DNA of 64,000 nt, from NCBI GenBank assembly GCA_023627715.1, contig JAMAHW010000006.1:310001-374000 (forward strand). Reading direction: 5' to 3'. Source of the stretch: Periconia sp. R9002. Taxonomy: Eukaryota > Ascomycota > Dothideomycetes > Pleosporales > Periconiaceae. Of this stretch, positions 9,961 through 21,505 are shown piece after piece; positions within the stretch are counted from its first letter, which is position 1; each line of letters begins with the position of its first letter. The notes beneath the pieces are model-generated. The model worked only from the letters and a program-made list of their open reading frames with translations. It did not search any database and had not been told where the DNA came from. A program made the position numbers and the translations under genes.

Positions 9961-11464
9961 ATGTCGCCCGTTCCTTGGATGCAGGAGATCAATTTTGGGA
10001 GCGCATTGCTGCTACATTCTTGCATTACTGTCTTCCTCAAGGAGATTAGTAACGGTTTTACGATACTCTACTATCTCGTACTTCGCCGTAAGGATAAGGC
10101 TGGAATCAAGACATCTATTGTGCTCGATGCCTACACTTCTATCTTTTCGCGAGATTACGACGGTCAGCTTTCAGAGTTGTACTTTACCAACACTGGCTTC
10201 ATCCTTTTAATCTTTTCACTCGCCTGTGCTATCGTAATGAATCTACTTCTCCCAGATATTGCGCTCAACATCCTAATCGCAACGACCTACGGCTTAACCT
10301 TCGTTGCATCAGCTCTAGTCGCATGCCGTGAGAGGAGTATCGCGATGCCCATCATGGCATTGAGAAGGGCCGGTCGTTTCATTTGGTCCGATACTCCGCT
10401 TGTGAATTTTTTTACGTTGATCTACATCGCAGTAGTCTTGAAAGGTTCATCATCAAAACTTGCGCTCAGGGACTACGTGATCTTTCGGTCTATTGCCATC
10501 CTTGAGTTGGTGTGCATGAAGGCAAAGATAGCAGCGGCCTCTCCAGACAACCAGCAGATGATGTTGGCTCAACTCCTCAAGAGCGAGTATGTCATGATCA
10601 GGAGCGTAAGTTTCAAATATTTGGCCTAACTTACTTTCACTATGAAAGCATATCTCTGATCCCAACAGAAAGCCTTCCCAGCTCCGCCCACCGCACCCCT
10701 ACTACTCGACCGTAACCGCATCGTCTCCTTCTCCAGTTTACAGCGACTCTCTGTTATGCTGTTCAAGACCTCTATTGGTCACGCTGATGGCTCACTCTGC
10801 GGTACTTCTGGCCCCGTCATCATCGCAGTCCCAATGAATGAAGGGTTCTTCATCGATAAGGCTGAGGAGCATGGCTGGCGCATCTATCGCGTCTCGCCCA
10901 CTCTCCTCGTCATCGAAGATTGTGTCCAGGTGCTGGTCACAAAGTTGCGGAAGAAAGCACCAAAAAAAGAACGACAAGGCTTGATGTCACTCTTCACTAG
11001 GTTCAAAGTCTGGACTCATGGAGTCCTGCTACGGCGATTGGGCAGGCGCAGGGTAGTCTGGCTACAGAAGACGAACGACCATGGGCTAAACGAAGCATAT
11101 TGGAAAGGCAATGTCAATTTGGTAACGGGCTTGAAGGAAAGCTGGTTGCGCAATCAAGAAAAGTTCCAACGCTTAGAGGACCTTGAACAAAAGAATGGGC
11201 AGATAAGCTACGAGATAGTACGTTGATATTTGGAGCATCCGACAGTAAATACTCTGGCTCCTGGTGGCTTACTTTGTGGATGATATTGATAGCTTATGCC
11301 AGAATGAACACGTACGGTGGTGGCGAAGAATGTATGACTACCGTGTATGCGCACACCGTGCACATAGTCACGCTCTGCCTAACCTTGATTCCCACCCACC
11401 TCATTCTCTTACATTGATAAATCCATCAAAACAAGATGTTTTGATAGAACAGTCGGTAATGTAG
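9961..11464 (+). CDS. Hypothetical multi-pass membrane protein inside the RING cluster
   Basis: The exons are 9961-10605, 10669-11217 and 11303-11464. Introns are 63 bases (GTAAGT...CAACAG) and 85 bases (GTACGT...GCCAG). The join gives 451 residues. The N-terminal half has about four hydrophobic segments: FGSALLLHSCITVFL, ILLIFSLACAIVMNLLL, IATTYGLTFVASALVA and FFTLIYIAVVL. The C-terminal half is soluble and basic (LRKKAPKKERQ), ending in a charged stretch with NEHVRWWRRMYDYR. If the last intron is not used, the protein stops at 11226 after 400 residues. The first intron is well supported; the second is moderately supported by frame and composition. I do not recognise the family. Whether its position among RING genes means a shared role is unknown. 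Confidence 0.6.
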
Positions 11465-12017
11465 AAGGTATTCGTGAGATGCAGCCTGTGCGAGTGGGTA
11501 CTTTGTGTTGCCACCACCGAAAGGATAATGGCCGACCCGTTCCTGCCCTGACCTTGCCCTAGAGGCGAATCTATTCTAATACAATTATTAGTTTTATAAT
11601 AGTAGAAGTAAATTTAGGTATATATAAGGAGTGCAAATTATTATAAGCCTAAAGTATTGTTAGTTTAGCTCGCAATGTAGGGTAGCTCGCGATATAAGGA
11701 TAGACGTTAGTTATTATAATTCGATATGAGCGTGACATTTATGACAAAGTCAGTCCTTGTTACTTCAACAAGAAATATGAATCGCAAGTAAATATCACTA
11801 CCATGATTTCAATCAAGTCCTACATCGATCTAACCATGAAAAATCTATCCAGATTGCCCAACTCCAGTCAATACCACGCTATACGGACTTTTGCAATACC
11901 GTTCTATACTAATTCTAAAAACACATATTCAGAAAATAGTTTCGGCCGTCAATATCGATTTTGTGTGGGGGGTGGGGATGAATCCGAAAACGATCTCCAC
12001 CTCCAAACCAAAGCTGC
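11465..12017. other. Intergenic region with an AT-rich block
   Basis: Between about 11560 and 11760 the sequence is strongly AT-rich and dominated by TA steps (ttataatagtag, tatatataagg), as in fungal repeats degraded by repeat-induced point mutation. No transposon protein is readable. The rest is 3' flank of the two convergent neighbours. Confidence 0.45.
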
Positions 12018-12602
12018 TTAATCAATGTCCATCTCGTCGTCAAAGCGGACACGCTTACGCGGACGGGTGTTGTCAATGTCGACGTCCATATCTTCCAAAT
12101 CTTCCATAGCCTCATCTTCCTCACCCTCTTCGTACTCCTCTTCCAACTCCCCAAGCTCCTCCATATCTTCGTCGTCATCGTCCTCGTACTCCTCATCATC
12201 ATCGTCTTCCTCCTCTTCATCGCTACTCAACTCCCAATCCTCATCATCCTCATCGTCGGAAAACACCTCATCCAAGAAGCGCCTCTCTTTCAGCACCTCC
12301 TCCTCTCCCTCCTCGTCACTGCTGGACTGCGCGTTCCTAGGTGGAAACAGTTCGATGCTGCAAGTGGGGCATGTGTTGTTGGTGCTCAACCACTCCTCTA
12401 TGCAAACAAGACCGTGTATATGGGCGCAAGCCACGATGCGAACGGCGGCGTGAGGACGAGAATCGCCGCTACGGGCTATCAATTGAGAAATCCTCATGAG
12501 GAGGGGTTCGTGACAAACCGCACAGTCTTGAAGCTCGTTGTGATCGTGCGGTTGGACGCGCTGGAGGCCGCTCTCCATGAATTCCTCGTAACTGGCAGAC
12601 AT
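12018..12602 (-). CDS. RING-finger protein with long acidic tail, paralogue 4
   Basis: The gene is a single exon of 194 residues (MSASYEEFMESGLQRV). The RING has Cys27 and Cys30 (CAVC), 'VRIVACAHIHGLVCIEEWL' and CPTC. Here the CGHxFG core of the paralogues is CAHIHG, so a His sits one position before the usual fifth ligand. After the RING, about 85 residues are almost all Glu, Asp and Ser. They end in a basic patch (RPRKRVRF) that could be a nuclear localisation signal. The acidic tail would suit binding to histones or other basic proteins. E3 or adaptor activity is inferred from the domain. Confidence 0.85.
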   Translation of the reverse strand: MSASYEEFMESGLQRVQPHDHNELQDCAVCHEPLLMRISQLIARSGDSRPHAAVRIVACAHIHGLVCIEEWLSTNNTCPTCSIELFPPRNAQSSSDEEGEEEVLKERRFLDEVFSDDEDDEDWELSSDEEEEDDDDEEYEDDDDEDMEELGELEEEYEEGEEDEAMEDLEDMDVDIDNTRPRKRVRFDDEMDID

Positions 12603-14012
12603 TGTGGTTCGAAAGGTCTTTGCCGAAGATGTGGTGTGGTGGAGATTGGTCTGGTATCGTAAAAGTAGGTGGTAACCAGAACGTTCGTAGGACTGGTGTT
12701 GGTCGTCGCAAGTTGTGCTCAGGTACGGTTATCTTTATTAAGTCAGTAAAGGGTCTGTGGAGTGGGTGGATCGGGGGTGGGAGAAGGGACGAAGTGGTGG
12801 AGTGATTTTGGTTTTATAAAGATCAGAGTCCAGGTGACCTGAAGTTTGGGGCGCAGAAAGAAGAATTTCGATGGTCACCCTACTTTTGGATTACAAAGGT
12901 GAATAGGAGAAAATCAATCGCACAATAGTAAGTAGTCGGGGGTGAATTAGAGAACTGCCTGATTGGTCGAGACTAGCCTAGTTACTCTCATACTACCTAC
13001 CAACTCCTCTTAAGATAATATATAGAGTAGTATATGCTATGTAGGATGTAAATTGAGTAAGAGCAGAATTTTTCACACAAACATTGGCAAACACGCTTTA
13101 TTCTCTCGCCATTGACCGTGTCACTCCACATGTAGTTGAACAAAAGTACGTACAATTGCTAAAGGTAAAACGAGATTGTTTATTGAGATGTTTGTCACGA
13201 CCTACATCGGCCTGTGAAAGGCTGACTATGCGCCTCTAAAAGCTCACCAGTGCAAGCATTGAGCCCACATGAGGTGTTTTTGTTCACTATTCTTGTTCAA
13301 CTGTATTTGGGCCCTGCGCGCTCTGCTGCAAGAGAACGAGATCTGGTATGAGTATTCAAATACATATTTAACAATCACAAAGGGTAAATGTATTTCTAGT
13401 GAAGTGAAGAGCGGTTAGTTAATAGTAGCTGTGACGCGAAGTTTGCGCTTTGTTATTGTTTGTATCTAGACGTGTTTGACTTCGGTGGTTTCCCTGCTCG
13501 TCTAAGGTAAAGCCAACGACGAGCGGGCAGATTGGAAACTACAACTCACGGGAACATATCCCTATACCGCGGCCACAAAACCAACCACACACACACCTAG
13601 TGTAACTCCAATACACACCTACTATTTCAATACACCACACCACGTGGATCCTCAATACCCACCTTACTACCCAGTCCCCGTCCCAAAAACCGAAGCCAAC
13701 TACAGACGGTAAGTCATGCATCAACAGGATAAACAATCTAGATAGTCTACCGTGCTTCCTACCTCCCATTACGGTTCCTCGCGCCTACCAATGAAAGGGC
13801 CGCCGCACTTGGCTCTTCCAATCATATATATGATCCGTACTCTCGCCCAACTTACATACCTACTCAGAAGATGATACGTATCAATACGCATAAATATTTT
13901 TCTCCTTCTCGGCCTCTACATTCGCACCTACCACTCTCCTTCTACATTAACATCCATCCATCCACTATTGTACTACTTCCACATCAACCCCTCTACACCC
14001 ACACCCACCACC
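12603..14012. other. Intergenic region
   Basis: This is 1.4 kb between divergent genes. It is AT-rich from 12960 to 13460. Short frames exist on both strands without coding character. Nothing else is supported. Confidence 0.45.
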
Positions 14013-14450
14013 ATGTCAACCACCACGACCATATCAACCACCCCCACAGTCCCAATCCCACTAGACAAATACCTCGACCTCTACACCCGCCCTACATGGC
14101 GAGATCTCCTCATGCTGTGCATGTTCGCTTTCTTCGCTGGCGTGATTCTCAGTCCGCGTAGGGGTTAGGTATAGTTTGTGAGCTAAAGGAGTGTAAGTTT
14201 CTTTCGTCTGATGGGTTGTCTAGGGAGATTGATGGAGAAGAAGGATGACGGTGGTTTTGGGGGGTATGGCAGACAGACCCAACGGGAGCAACGAAGTAGG
14301 GCGACCCTAAAGAACGATGGTGTTGATGGGTGGTTGGGTGGGTATGAGGACTTGTGGGAGAATACGTCTGGTGACACGTTTCCCATGTCTGGTGTTTGGA
14401 ATCCAGATTTTGCAGATTCATTCACCACCTCTTCCCCACTCGGCGGGTGA
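14013..14450 (+). CDS. Small single-pass membrane protein (two exons)
   Basis: Exon 1 is 14013-14157 and exon 2 is 14224-14450, with an intron of 66 bases. The donor GTAGGG is weak; GTTAGG at 14164 gives the same frame and six more bases of exon. The acceptor is TTGTCTAG. The join gives about 123 residues. The start context is strong (cccaccaccATGtc). The protein has a Thr-rich N-terminus, then LDKYLDLYTRPTWRDLL, a hydrophobic segment (MLCMFAFFAGVILSP) at about 37-50, and a polar C-terminus with NDGVDGWLGGYEDLWE and GVWNPDF. The second exon alone has clear protein-like composition, which is the main reason to accept the join. I do not recognise the family. The arrangement suggests a short N-terminal side and a longer soluble C-terminal side of one membrane helix. 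Confidence 0.5.
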
Positions 14451-17400
14451 GTTTTCGGCGTATATGGGTTCAAGTTGTGGCTCGGGAGGTCACTCCTGTC
14501 ACAAAAAAAGCGGCGTAGTACTAGTCACTTCTCTGTGGTTGTAAAGGCCATATACGCGACAACGCCTTCGATTCTTTTTTTCAAGTGCAGAAACGGAGAG
14601 TGACGGTGTCTGGTTGGTTTCCAGGATTTTCCGGGAAGCAGAAGCTTTGGTTGAGCTGGTGTGGAAGTTGACCATGTATTTTATCAAGAAAGATGAATAT
14701 ACCTCTCTTTTGATGAACTGTTAGCATGCGTCCTATCTAGACAAAATAAAGCATCAGTCAATAAACAGGCCACCAAGAATACAGGCCACTTATGATATAA
14801 AAATATCTTCAAACCAATAGTCGAAGACATCATAAAGCTGACTGTCGTGGTCATAATGTGACCAGAGGAGCTTTCTACCTATATGGTGACGTCCATGACC
14901 ATAAGATAGTAATGTACATGGACATGGTTTGTCCCTCAGGCACGAATTAGTTGATCCCAGTACATTGTTTACAGAAGTGTTGGGTTGTGATTCATTCAAC
15001 CGTTTATTCATTGCCATGTGGTTAGTGCCTATTTTCCCAGGAGCCTATTTCTAGGAAGAGCATCTTTTCAGCACAACGCACCTTCTACAGCAGCGTCCAA
15101 CCCAGCTCACGACGAAGAAAAATACGATGGTTAATAAGCTACGGTTAGCACGTTCATTCTGGTATCATGGATCCATCACTCGGGCATATGTTCGGGACGA
15201 GTGAGACACGTCTCTGGGAACTTTTGAAAACAACACGCGACAGTTGGGCACTTTGACGTCTTGTCGCGACATGTCTCCATACAGACACATGTGAAAGATG
15301 TTGCTGGGTTGGCGACGGGTGTCAAACTGCTAGGATGTGCCCCATGGAGGAACATAGAGCGGGTCGCACATGTGGGGCGAGTGGAGAGTGAAAAATAGGG
15401 CTAGTAAAATTTCCGCCACGCGCAAAATGCAGAAGAGGCGAGAAACGTCTGGAAGCACGATGGCGATATTGGAAAGAGGGCCGGTATCGTGATGAAGCAG
15501 CGATAAAAAAAGATGTCTCTGCCGCGGTCGCGCAGGTCAATGAGCCAATTGAAGCTCTGCTGAGGCAGCCGTGTGCGATACGCGCCGCGCACGTGAAGGC
15601 GTGCCACCTTGCGCACGTACCAGGACCGACGCGTAATGTACAATGTGAAACGTGCTCACCGGGGCCCGAGACGGGATTCTGGTGGCCAGCAGCAGATAGG
15701 GGAATGGTTCCTGGTGATGAACAGCATGGAATGAATGGACGACAAGGCTTCAAAGGCGACATGCCACGTTACCTCTGCGGGCTGAAACGAAAATGCAAAT
15801 GCTGTGTGTAGGGAGTCAGCGAAGGGTGGAAAGGCTAAAAGGAGGCAGTGGGTTGAAGCGGCGAGGGAAGCGAGGTGGGAATGAGTCATGTCTGCTGCCT
15901 GGAGGCGGGCATGTTTGCCGCCCATCGCCCGCGGCCAGTCGACTCGCTTGCTGAAATTGACGGTCTCGTGACCGATGGCATGCACCCGGGCACCCATCCA
16001 TCCAGCCTTCCGTGATTGATTGAATGTACATGTATGTATGCACTGTACCGTACAAGTACAGCGTCCGGTGAGGCAGTGCAGCGGACCAGCGCAGGCGTCA
16101 GGAGAGGAGAGGGGATTCGCGCGTATTCATTCGCACCAGCAAGGTGCATCAGCGCAAACCATGGTGGAGTCAATAAGTCTTTGGGGGTGGAAATTTCTGC
16201 AAGGTGGCCGCAACGCCGCCTGGTTGGCTGGCTTGGCCAGAAGGTTGCCCGACCGCCGGCCAGTCGTCGGGGGTCCATCGTCATCGCCCTCATCGCCGCC
16301 ATCGCCGCCCATCGCCGCCCATCGCCCGCCAGCGTCCATGGCTCTCTCATCATCGTCGTCGTCGCCGTCGCCGCCTGAAACCTAGGCACATGTCCAGTTA
16401 GTTCTACCAAGCTGCATCGTCATACGCAGGTGAGGGAGGGCGAGAAAAGGGGGTGACGGCGAGGCTCAAGGCGAGGGTGAAGGTGAGGTGAAGGAGGGCG
16501 TGCATGCATTGCCGCAGCCATGCTGGAAAGCGTCGCAGGCTGGGCTGGCATGCTAGACGACGGGGAAGATGGAGGAGAGAGAAGATGAGAAAAGAAAAAA
16601 GTGGTGAAGGGCTGCATGAGGTGCATGGATGCCGGTGGCCGCTGCAAAAAGAGCCCCTTCCCCTATTTTTCTGGCCTTCAGGCTCCGTCCCGCCCCCCGA
16701 AGCTTCTGGGCGCGCAAAAGCGGCGAGGCCCTAGCGCCCCACTAGCGCGTCTTGGCACCACAAGTCCGCAGGTATATAAAGGCCGCCTCCCCCCAGTTTT
16801 ATCAAACCCTTTGGCCTAGCTGACCCTTGCCGTTGCCTCCAACGTCAACACCACACACAACCCGCCCACCTTCCCACGCGACACAAGGAATCCATCCATT
16901 TCTCTGTGCGCGCTCTCTAATCCCGACAGCTGTATCGATTTGCGCACATCCGCGCATCTCTCCACGCCATCTCTCTCTGGCCCCAAGGCGCTCGCTTCTG
17001 TAGTTCGCAGTCTGCGATAGGCGCTAGCCCAATCCGGCATTCCGACTGACGAGCAGCCTCTCACCTTCACCCCACGGTCGCATCCTACCTACATCTCCCC
17101 TCGCCAAGGGCCTGCTGGCATAAGCGCTTGGTTTCTTTCCTCCTCCACCATATCTAGATAGCCGTCTTTCGAGACACCCCGACCGACGATCGCGGTACAT
17201 TTGGCACGTTTGCAAAAAGGGACTCATTCGGTTGAAGCTTCCTGCCTACCGGTACGGCTCTCTCCGCGCTCCCTCAAACAATCCATTCCCTGGCGTCGAC
17301 CCGTCTTCGCGAAAGCGACAGAGTCTCCGTCCACCGCCTCATCGTCGTGTCTCCATCCATAGTCTGACGTTTGTGTGCAGTCCTAAGAACCGCCGCGTCA

Positions 17401-17455
17401 TCACGAGCTCACCACTCGCACAATAAAAAAACAAAGTCAATCACTTCTTCCCATC
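14451..17455. other. Three-kilobase intergenic region with the TBP promoter and leader
   Basis: From 14451 to about 16400 I find no defensible gene. The part at 16260-16380 is a GC-rich trinucleotide-like stretch (repeats of catcgccgcc). From 16773 a TATA box is followed by 670 bases of pyrimidine-rich sequence, which I read as the long 5' leader of the TBP gene. A minus-strand frame at 14790-15017 was considered and not accepted. Confidence 0.5.
16773..16780 (+). promoter_or_regulatory. TATA box, probable TBP-gene promoter
   Basis: TATATAAA stands in GC-rich surroundings (gcaggTATATAAAggccgcc), followed by CT-rich sequence up to the start codon at 17456. The orientation and isolation make it a good core-promoter candidate. 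The implied leader is about 650 bases unless a 5' UTR intron is present. Confidence 0.45.
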
Positions 17456-18390
17456 ATGGATTCTCTCCAATCTCATCCTTCTACCGCCGCTCAGGCAAAA
17501 ACTGTAAGCTGCAACCGTGATGATGTTTACGTTTGTGGCACAGTCTGTTCTAACACAACCGTAGTTCATCGCACCAGGCAGCCTGTCTTACCCTGCGGGC
17601 GCTGAACTTACCCCTCCTTCGTCCGACAGGACCACGCAGCTTGACAGCAAGGGTGTTGCTACTCCGGCTGCTACGCCTGACACGGCTAGCAACACCTCTG
17701 GCATTGTCCCTACTCTACAGAACATCGTGGCAACGGTCAACTTAAGCGCTCGGTTGGACTTGAAGACCATTGCTCTTCATGCCCGCAACGCTGAGTACAA
17801 CCCTAAGCGTTTTGCCGCCGTCATTATGCGTGAGTATACACTGAACACAGATCACATTGCCTTGTAGACATCCTGATACGTTACCGTTACTTGTGTTGTG
17901 TTCACGCATGCTAACTGACCATGTAAAGGTATTCGAGAGCCCAAGACCACCGCTCTTGTTTTCGCTTCCGGCAAGATGGTTGTCACTGGCGCCAAGAGTG
18001 AAGATGACAGCAAGCTTGCGTCTCGCAAGTACGCTCGTATCATCCAGAAGCTCGGGTTCAATGCCAAGTTTGCTGAGTTCAAGATCCAAGTAAGCATGCC
18101 CCAACTGTCACAGTGTCGTTATGATACTAACCTTCTTCCAGAACATTGTTGGCAGCACCGACATTCGTTTCCCCATACGTCTCGAAGGTCTGGCTTCGTC
18201 TCATCACACTTTCAGCTCTTACGAGCCGGAATTGTTCCCTGGTTTGATCTACCGTATGATGAAGCCCAAGATCGTCCTCCTCATCTTCGTCAGCGGCAAG
18301 ATTGTCTTAACTGGCGCCAAAGTCCGTGAGGAGATCTACCAGGCTTTCGAGCTCATCTACCCTGTGCTCTCTGATTTCCGCAAGACCTAA
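17456..18390 (+). CDS. TBP1: TATA-box-binding protein (TBP)
   Basis: The exons are 17456-17503, 17565-17829, 17929-18089 and 18142-18390, all with GT-AG introns of 52 to 99 bases. The join gives 240 residues, the usual fungal length. A short variable N-terminus of about 60 residues precedes the two direct repeats of the saddle fold. Repeat one begins at '[14 protein letters not shown]' and has '[20 protein letters not shown]'. Repeat two has '[30 protein letters not shown]' within it and '[20 protein letters not shown]'. TBP binds the TATA element as part of TFIID and also serves RNA polymerases I and III. The identification is certain from the repeats. The intron between ATG-C and GT-ATT is well placed in the conserved '[14 protein letters not shown]' segment. 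Confidence 0.98.
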
Positions 18391-21300
18391 ATAGTCTGTG
18401 GTCCAGGGTCTCTCATTGATTTGACTGGTGACGGTCGATTCGATTCTCTCTGTTTGTTTTTATGCGGCATTGCATGGTGTTACGGCTGACCTTTCGGATT
18501 CGGAGGTTCTTTTTCTTTGGCTTTTCAAAACATTCCCCCGTCACACGACTAGACATCTGCACACGCAGCATTCTGTGCAGTGGTGCAAGTAGGCGCTCCG
18601 ACGCCAGACTAATATGTGTTTCATGACATGGTCGGGATTTGCACCATCGAGTACTTTTTTTTTCTTCTTTTCTCTTCTCAGTATTGGTACGATTATCTTG
18701 CGGTTCGATGATGATGGCGCGTGGTGGGGGTTGCTTTCGAGATTGAAAAGGATACGTGCAGAAGTTGCTGCATCTGTGGGATTGGCTTTTGGGAACGGGC
18801 GTGCGTGGGTGCAACCAGTATCATGCGCGCGAAGGAGGCTCCAATGGGCGGCCGATGAGATGCCCGAGCCTCCTCGACGATAGTGTTTTTTATTTGCGGT
18901 TTATCGTGGATTTACTGCGCGGGGATCCGTGCGGTGTGGTCGTTGGTCTCAGCGATCATTACCATAGTAATACCAACACGATAACATGTATCGCTGTCCC
19001 ATATTGATGCTCGTGACTGTGACTGATGGATCATGGTGAAGGAGTGGCTTGTCTGGTTAGGCGGAGGAGGTGTGAGATTTTTCTAAAGCAAGGTAAGCCA
19101 ACCGTGGTTCATACATAACTAGACCGAAATGAGGACAGCGAAGACACCAGACTTACTCGCCTTTTCCAATACTTTTCGCCTTACCTCATGTCTTTCAGCA
19201 AAAGAGGCATATCCGGAGAAGCGTACAAGGAGGGAGTAGTTGTGAGAGATAGAAAAAAGACCAACCATACTCATGCCCCATTATGTACGCTGAATCTCCA
19301 CCCCCATTTCCCCGCCTCAGTGCAGTTCGCCCGCACCTAACTCCCATATAACCCCGTATATGTATACAGGTGGCGGGATCCGTAAGTATGCATAGTGTGT
19401 GTGCTTAATCTCACTATATTATCGCAATATAGTTCTTCGTATACTATACTTATAGTACACTATAGACGAGCACCCCCCCCTTTGCCGAGTTGGGTAAGGG
19501 AGCCGGACCGGCGGCTCATTCTAATTTTCTGTAGACGGGGGGGTCTTTTCTTGGTTGTTTATGAGGGAGTTTTTTTTTTGCGGGGGAAAGAGGCAGGCAG
19601 TGGAGGTGGGGATTGTCGTATATGTATGTAGGTTTGTATGTGTGCGTGTGTGGGTGGCGAAATCTGGGGAACGGGTCCCGACGGGTCTGGGGGGGGAGGA
19701 GGTGGGAGGAGGGAGGATTGTTTGGTAGGTGGCTGGTGTGCATGTTCCGTTCCGGAAATGGGAAGGTTGTGTTTTTTTGTCCGCTTTTTTTTCTTTTTAG
19801 GGTTTTGTTGGATATCATGGAGGTTTTTCTTTGCGGTGGTGTTTTCTGATTGCTGAGTGTATGTATGTTCGCGATGGAAGGGGCGAAACTTCCCTGTGAG
19901 GAAAGAGGAAGTGCTAAAAGCTGAGCATACCTGAGTAAGTAGGTAGGCTGGTTTTTAGGTAGGTAGGGTTGAGTGGTGGGTGAGTAAGTCTTAGGACCAC
20001 AACTACAACCAACGACTAGCTATCTTGGGTATTAGCGAGTCATTTGTTTCCCAGATGACGGTGTTGGAGCACAGGGACGGACGGACGGACGGTGTTCGTA
20101 AGCAAAGGAACGGGAAAGAGCCGAAGGTATTGAAATTTGAGATGTGGTGCAGGCGTTACGCTGCGTTGGCGTGTGTACGTATGTGGTTGTTGGTGGAACG
20201 TTCTGGCGCGTATGTGTACGACGTCCTTGAGGATGGGGGGAGGGGGTGGTTTGGGGAATGGCATATTTGATATACTTACCTAAGTACTTGGAAGTAAATG
20301 AAAGGTAGGGGATGATATGGTTGTGGGCTTCAGCGCCCCAGTGTTGTCGGTTCGGTTTGCGGTGCGTTTGAGTGACTGCCCATGGCCGAGGGGTACATGC
20401 CATGATATGTATGTTGTGCTGGAAGCACGAGAAGGAGGCCGCGCTTGATGAAGAATGAACAAGAGTAGGCGGGCGGGGTGGGTGGTGGCGCCGACCGGCT
20501 GCGTGTGACTACTGATTTGATCATCAGTACCGATACAGGGCCGTCCATCCCCTATCCGTTTCTGGAAACAGGAAGAAATGAAAGGGTGTAGGTATGAAGA
20601 GAGGATCAAAAAATCCAGTGTAGAAATAAAAGGAGAGAGGAGGATGGGGACAAAAGGACGTCGACGCGTTAGGGGTGGTTGTGAAGAGTGAGGTTATTTA
20701 GAGTTTCGCTTCCGCTGTCTGCGTGATGGCGTCTGGTCTCGTCACGCACGCACCGCACGTGCATGCCAGTTCCATCGATTAGGACTGAAACAAACATTCA
20801 GCATGCAGAGGAATGTTGGGGCGAACGGACCAGACGGAGCCAAGGGTAACACCCACCTTTCCCCCCTCACTTCCAAGGTTGATCGTTCGTTGAGGTGCAT
20901 GTGACTTGTGTTGACTATATCAAAATGGAATGGCTGGTTGAGGAAAAAAGCAAACGAGGTGCGAACGCTTGAATCCATTTGTTGTCGAGGAGTGTTTCAG
21001 AAATGAGTGGGTATTTGACATTAATCATTATGTAGACAGATTAGACTATGCTAATTGGTAGATAATACATGCTGGTATGTACAGTGCGAAAGAAATAAGT
21101 TTGACGGTGCAGGTGCGTGATGTGATACGTCCTGTAATGATCCACTGCCGAGACCGCACTACTTCTGCGTTTGTGCAACCTTATTCTCTAGGCTTGAGCT
21201 CTCTCCTCAGGGTGCGTGGGTGTGCGGCAATGAGTCTTGAGTGTATTCTTCTCGCACTAACCAACTGTCCAAAGTAGTTGTTGTGGATACAAGATGGGGT

Positions 21301-21505
21301 GTAGTCCCTCAAGTCAACCCTTATTGCATTCAAGAAGCAGCTCGAGTGCTTTCTCAAAAGGCCACATGAGTTCATGTACAGAGGCCGAAGTTTCTATCAT
21401 CATCGGCCCAGCGATCTATCATTTTGTGGGCCGCAAGGACCCAGCTCTGCAGACTAGCGTCTTGAAGATATGTTTGTGTGTTCAGCTGTCTTCGGTGTGC
21501 AAAAT
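18391..21505. other. Three-kilobase region between convergent genes
   Basis: TBP and DLT1 converge across 3.1 kb. The sequence has many short frames on both strands, low-complexity G-rich and T-rich stretches near 19500-19850 and a GGAC microsatellite near 20080. No frame has conserved-looking content. Long 3' UTRs or a non-coding transcript could lie here, but nothing in the sequence shows it. Confidence 0.45.

Noticed and set aside
11218..11245. 28-base intron after the second exon of the membrane protein
   Set aside because: It is too short for splicing. The acceptor at 11302 gives a normal length and keeps the frame.
14790..15017. Minus-strand frame of 75 residues with ATG and an aromatic C-terminus
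   Set aside because: There is no recognisable domain, no partner exon and no promoter signal. It may be chance.
15322..16410. Several minus-strand frames of 70 to 174 residues
   Set aside because: Composition reflects GC-rich simple sequence; there is no domain, and frames overlap without preference.
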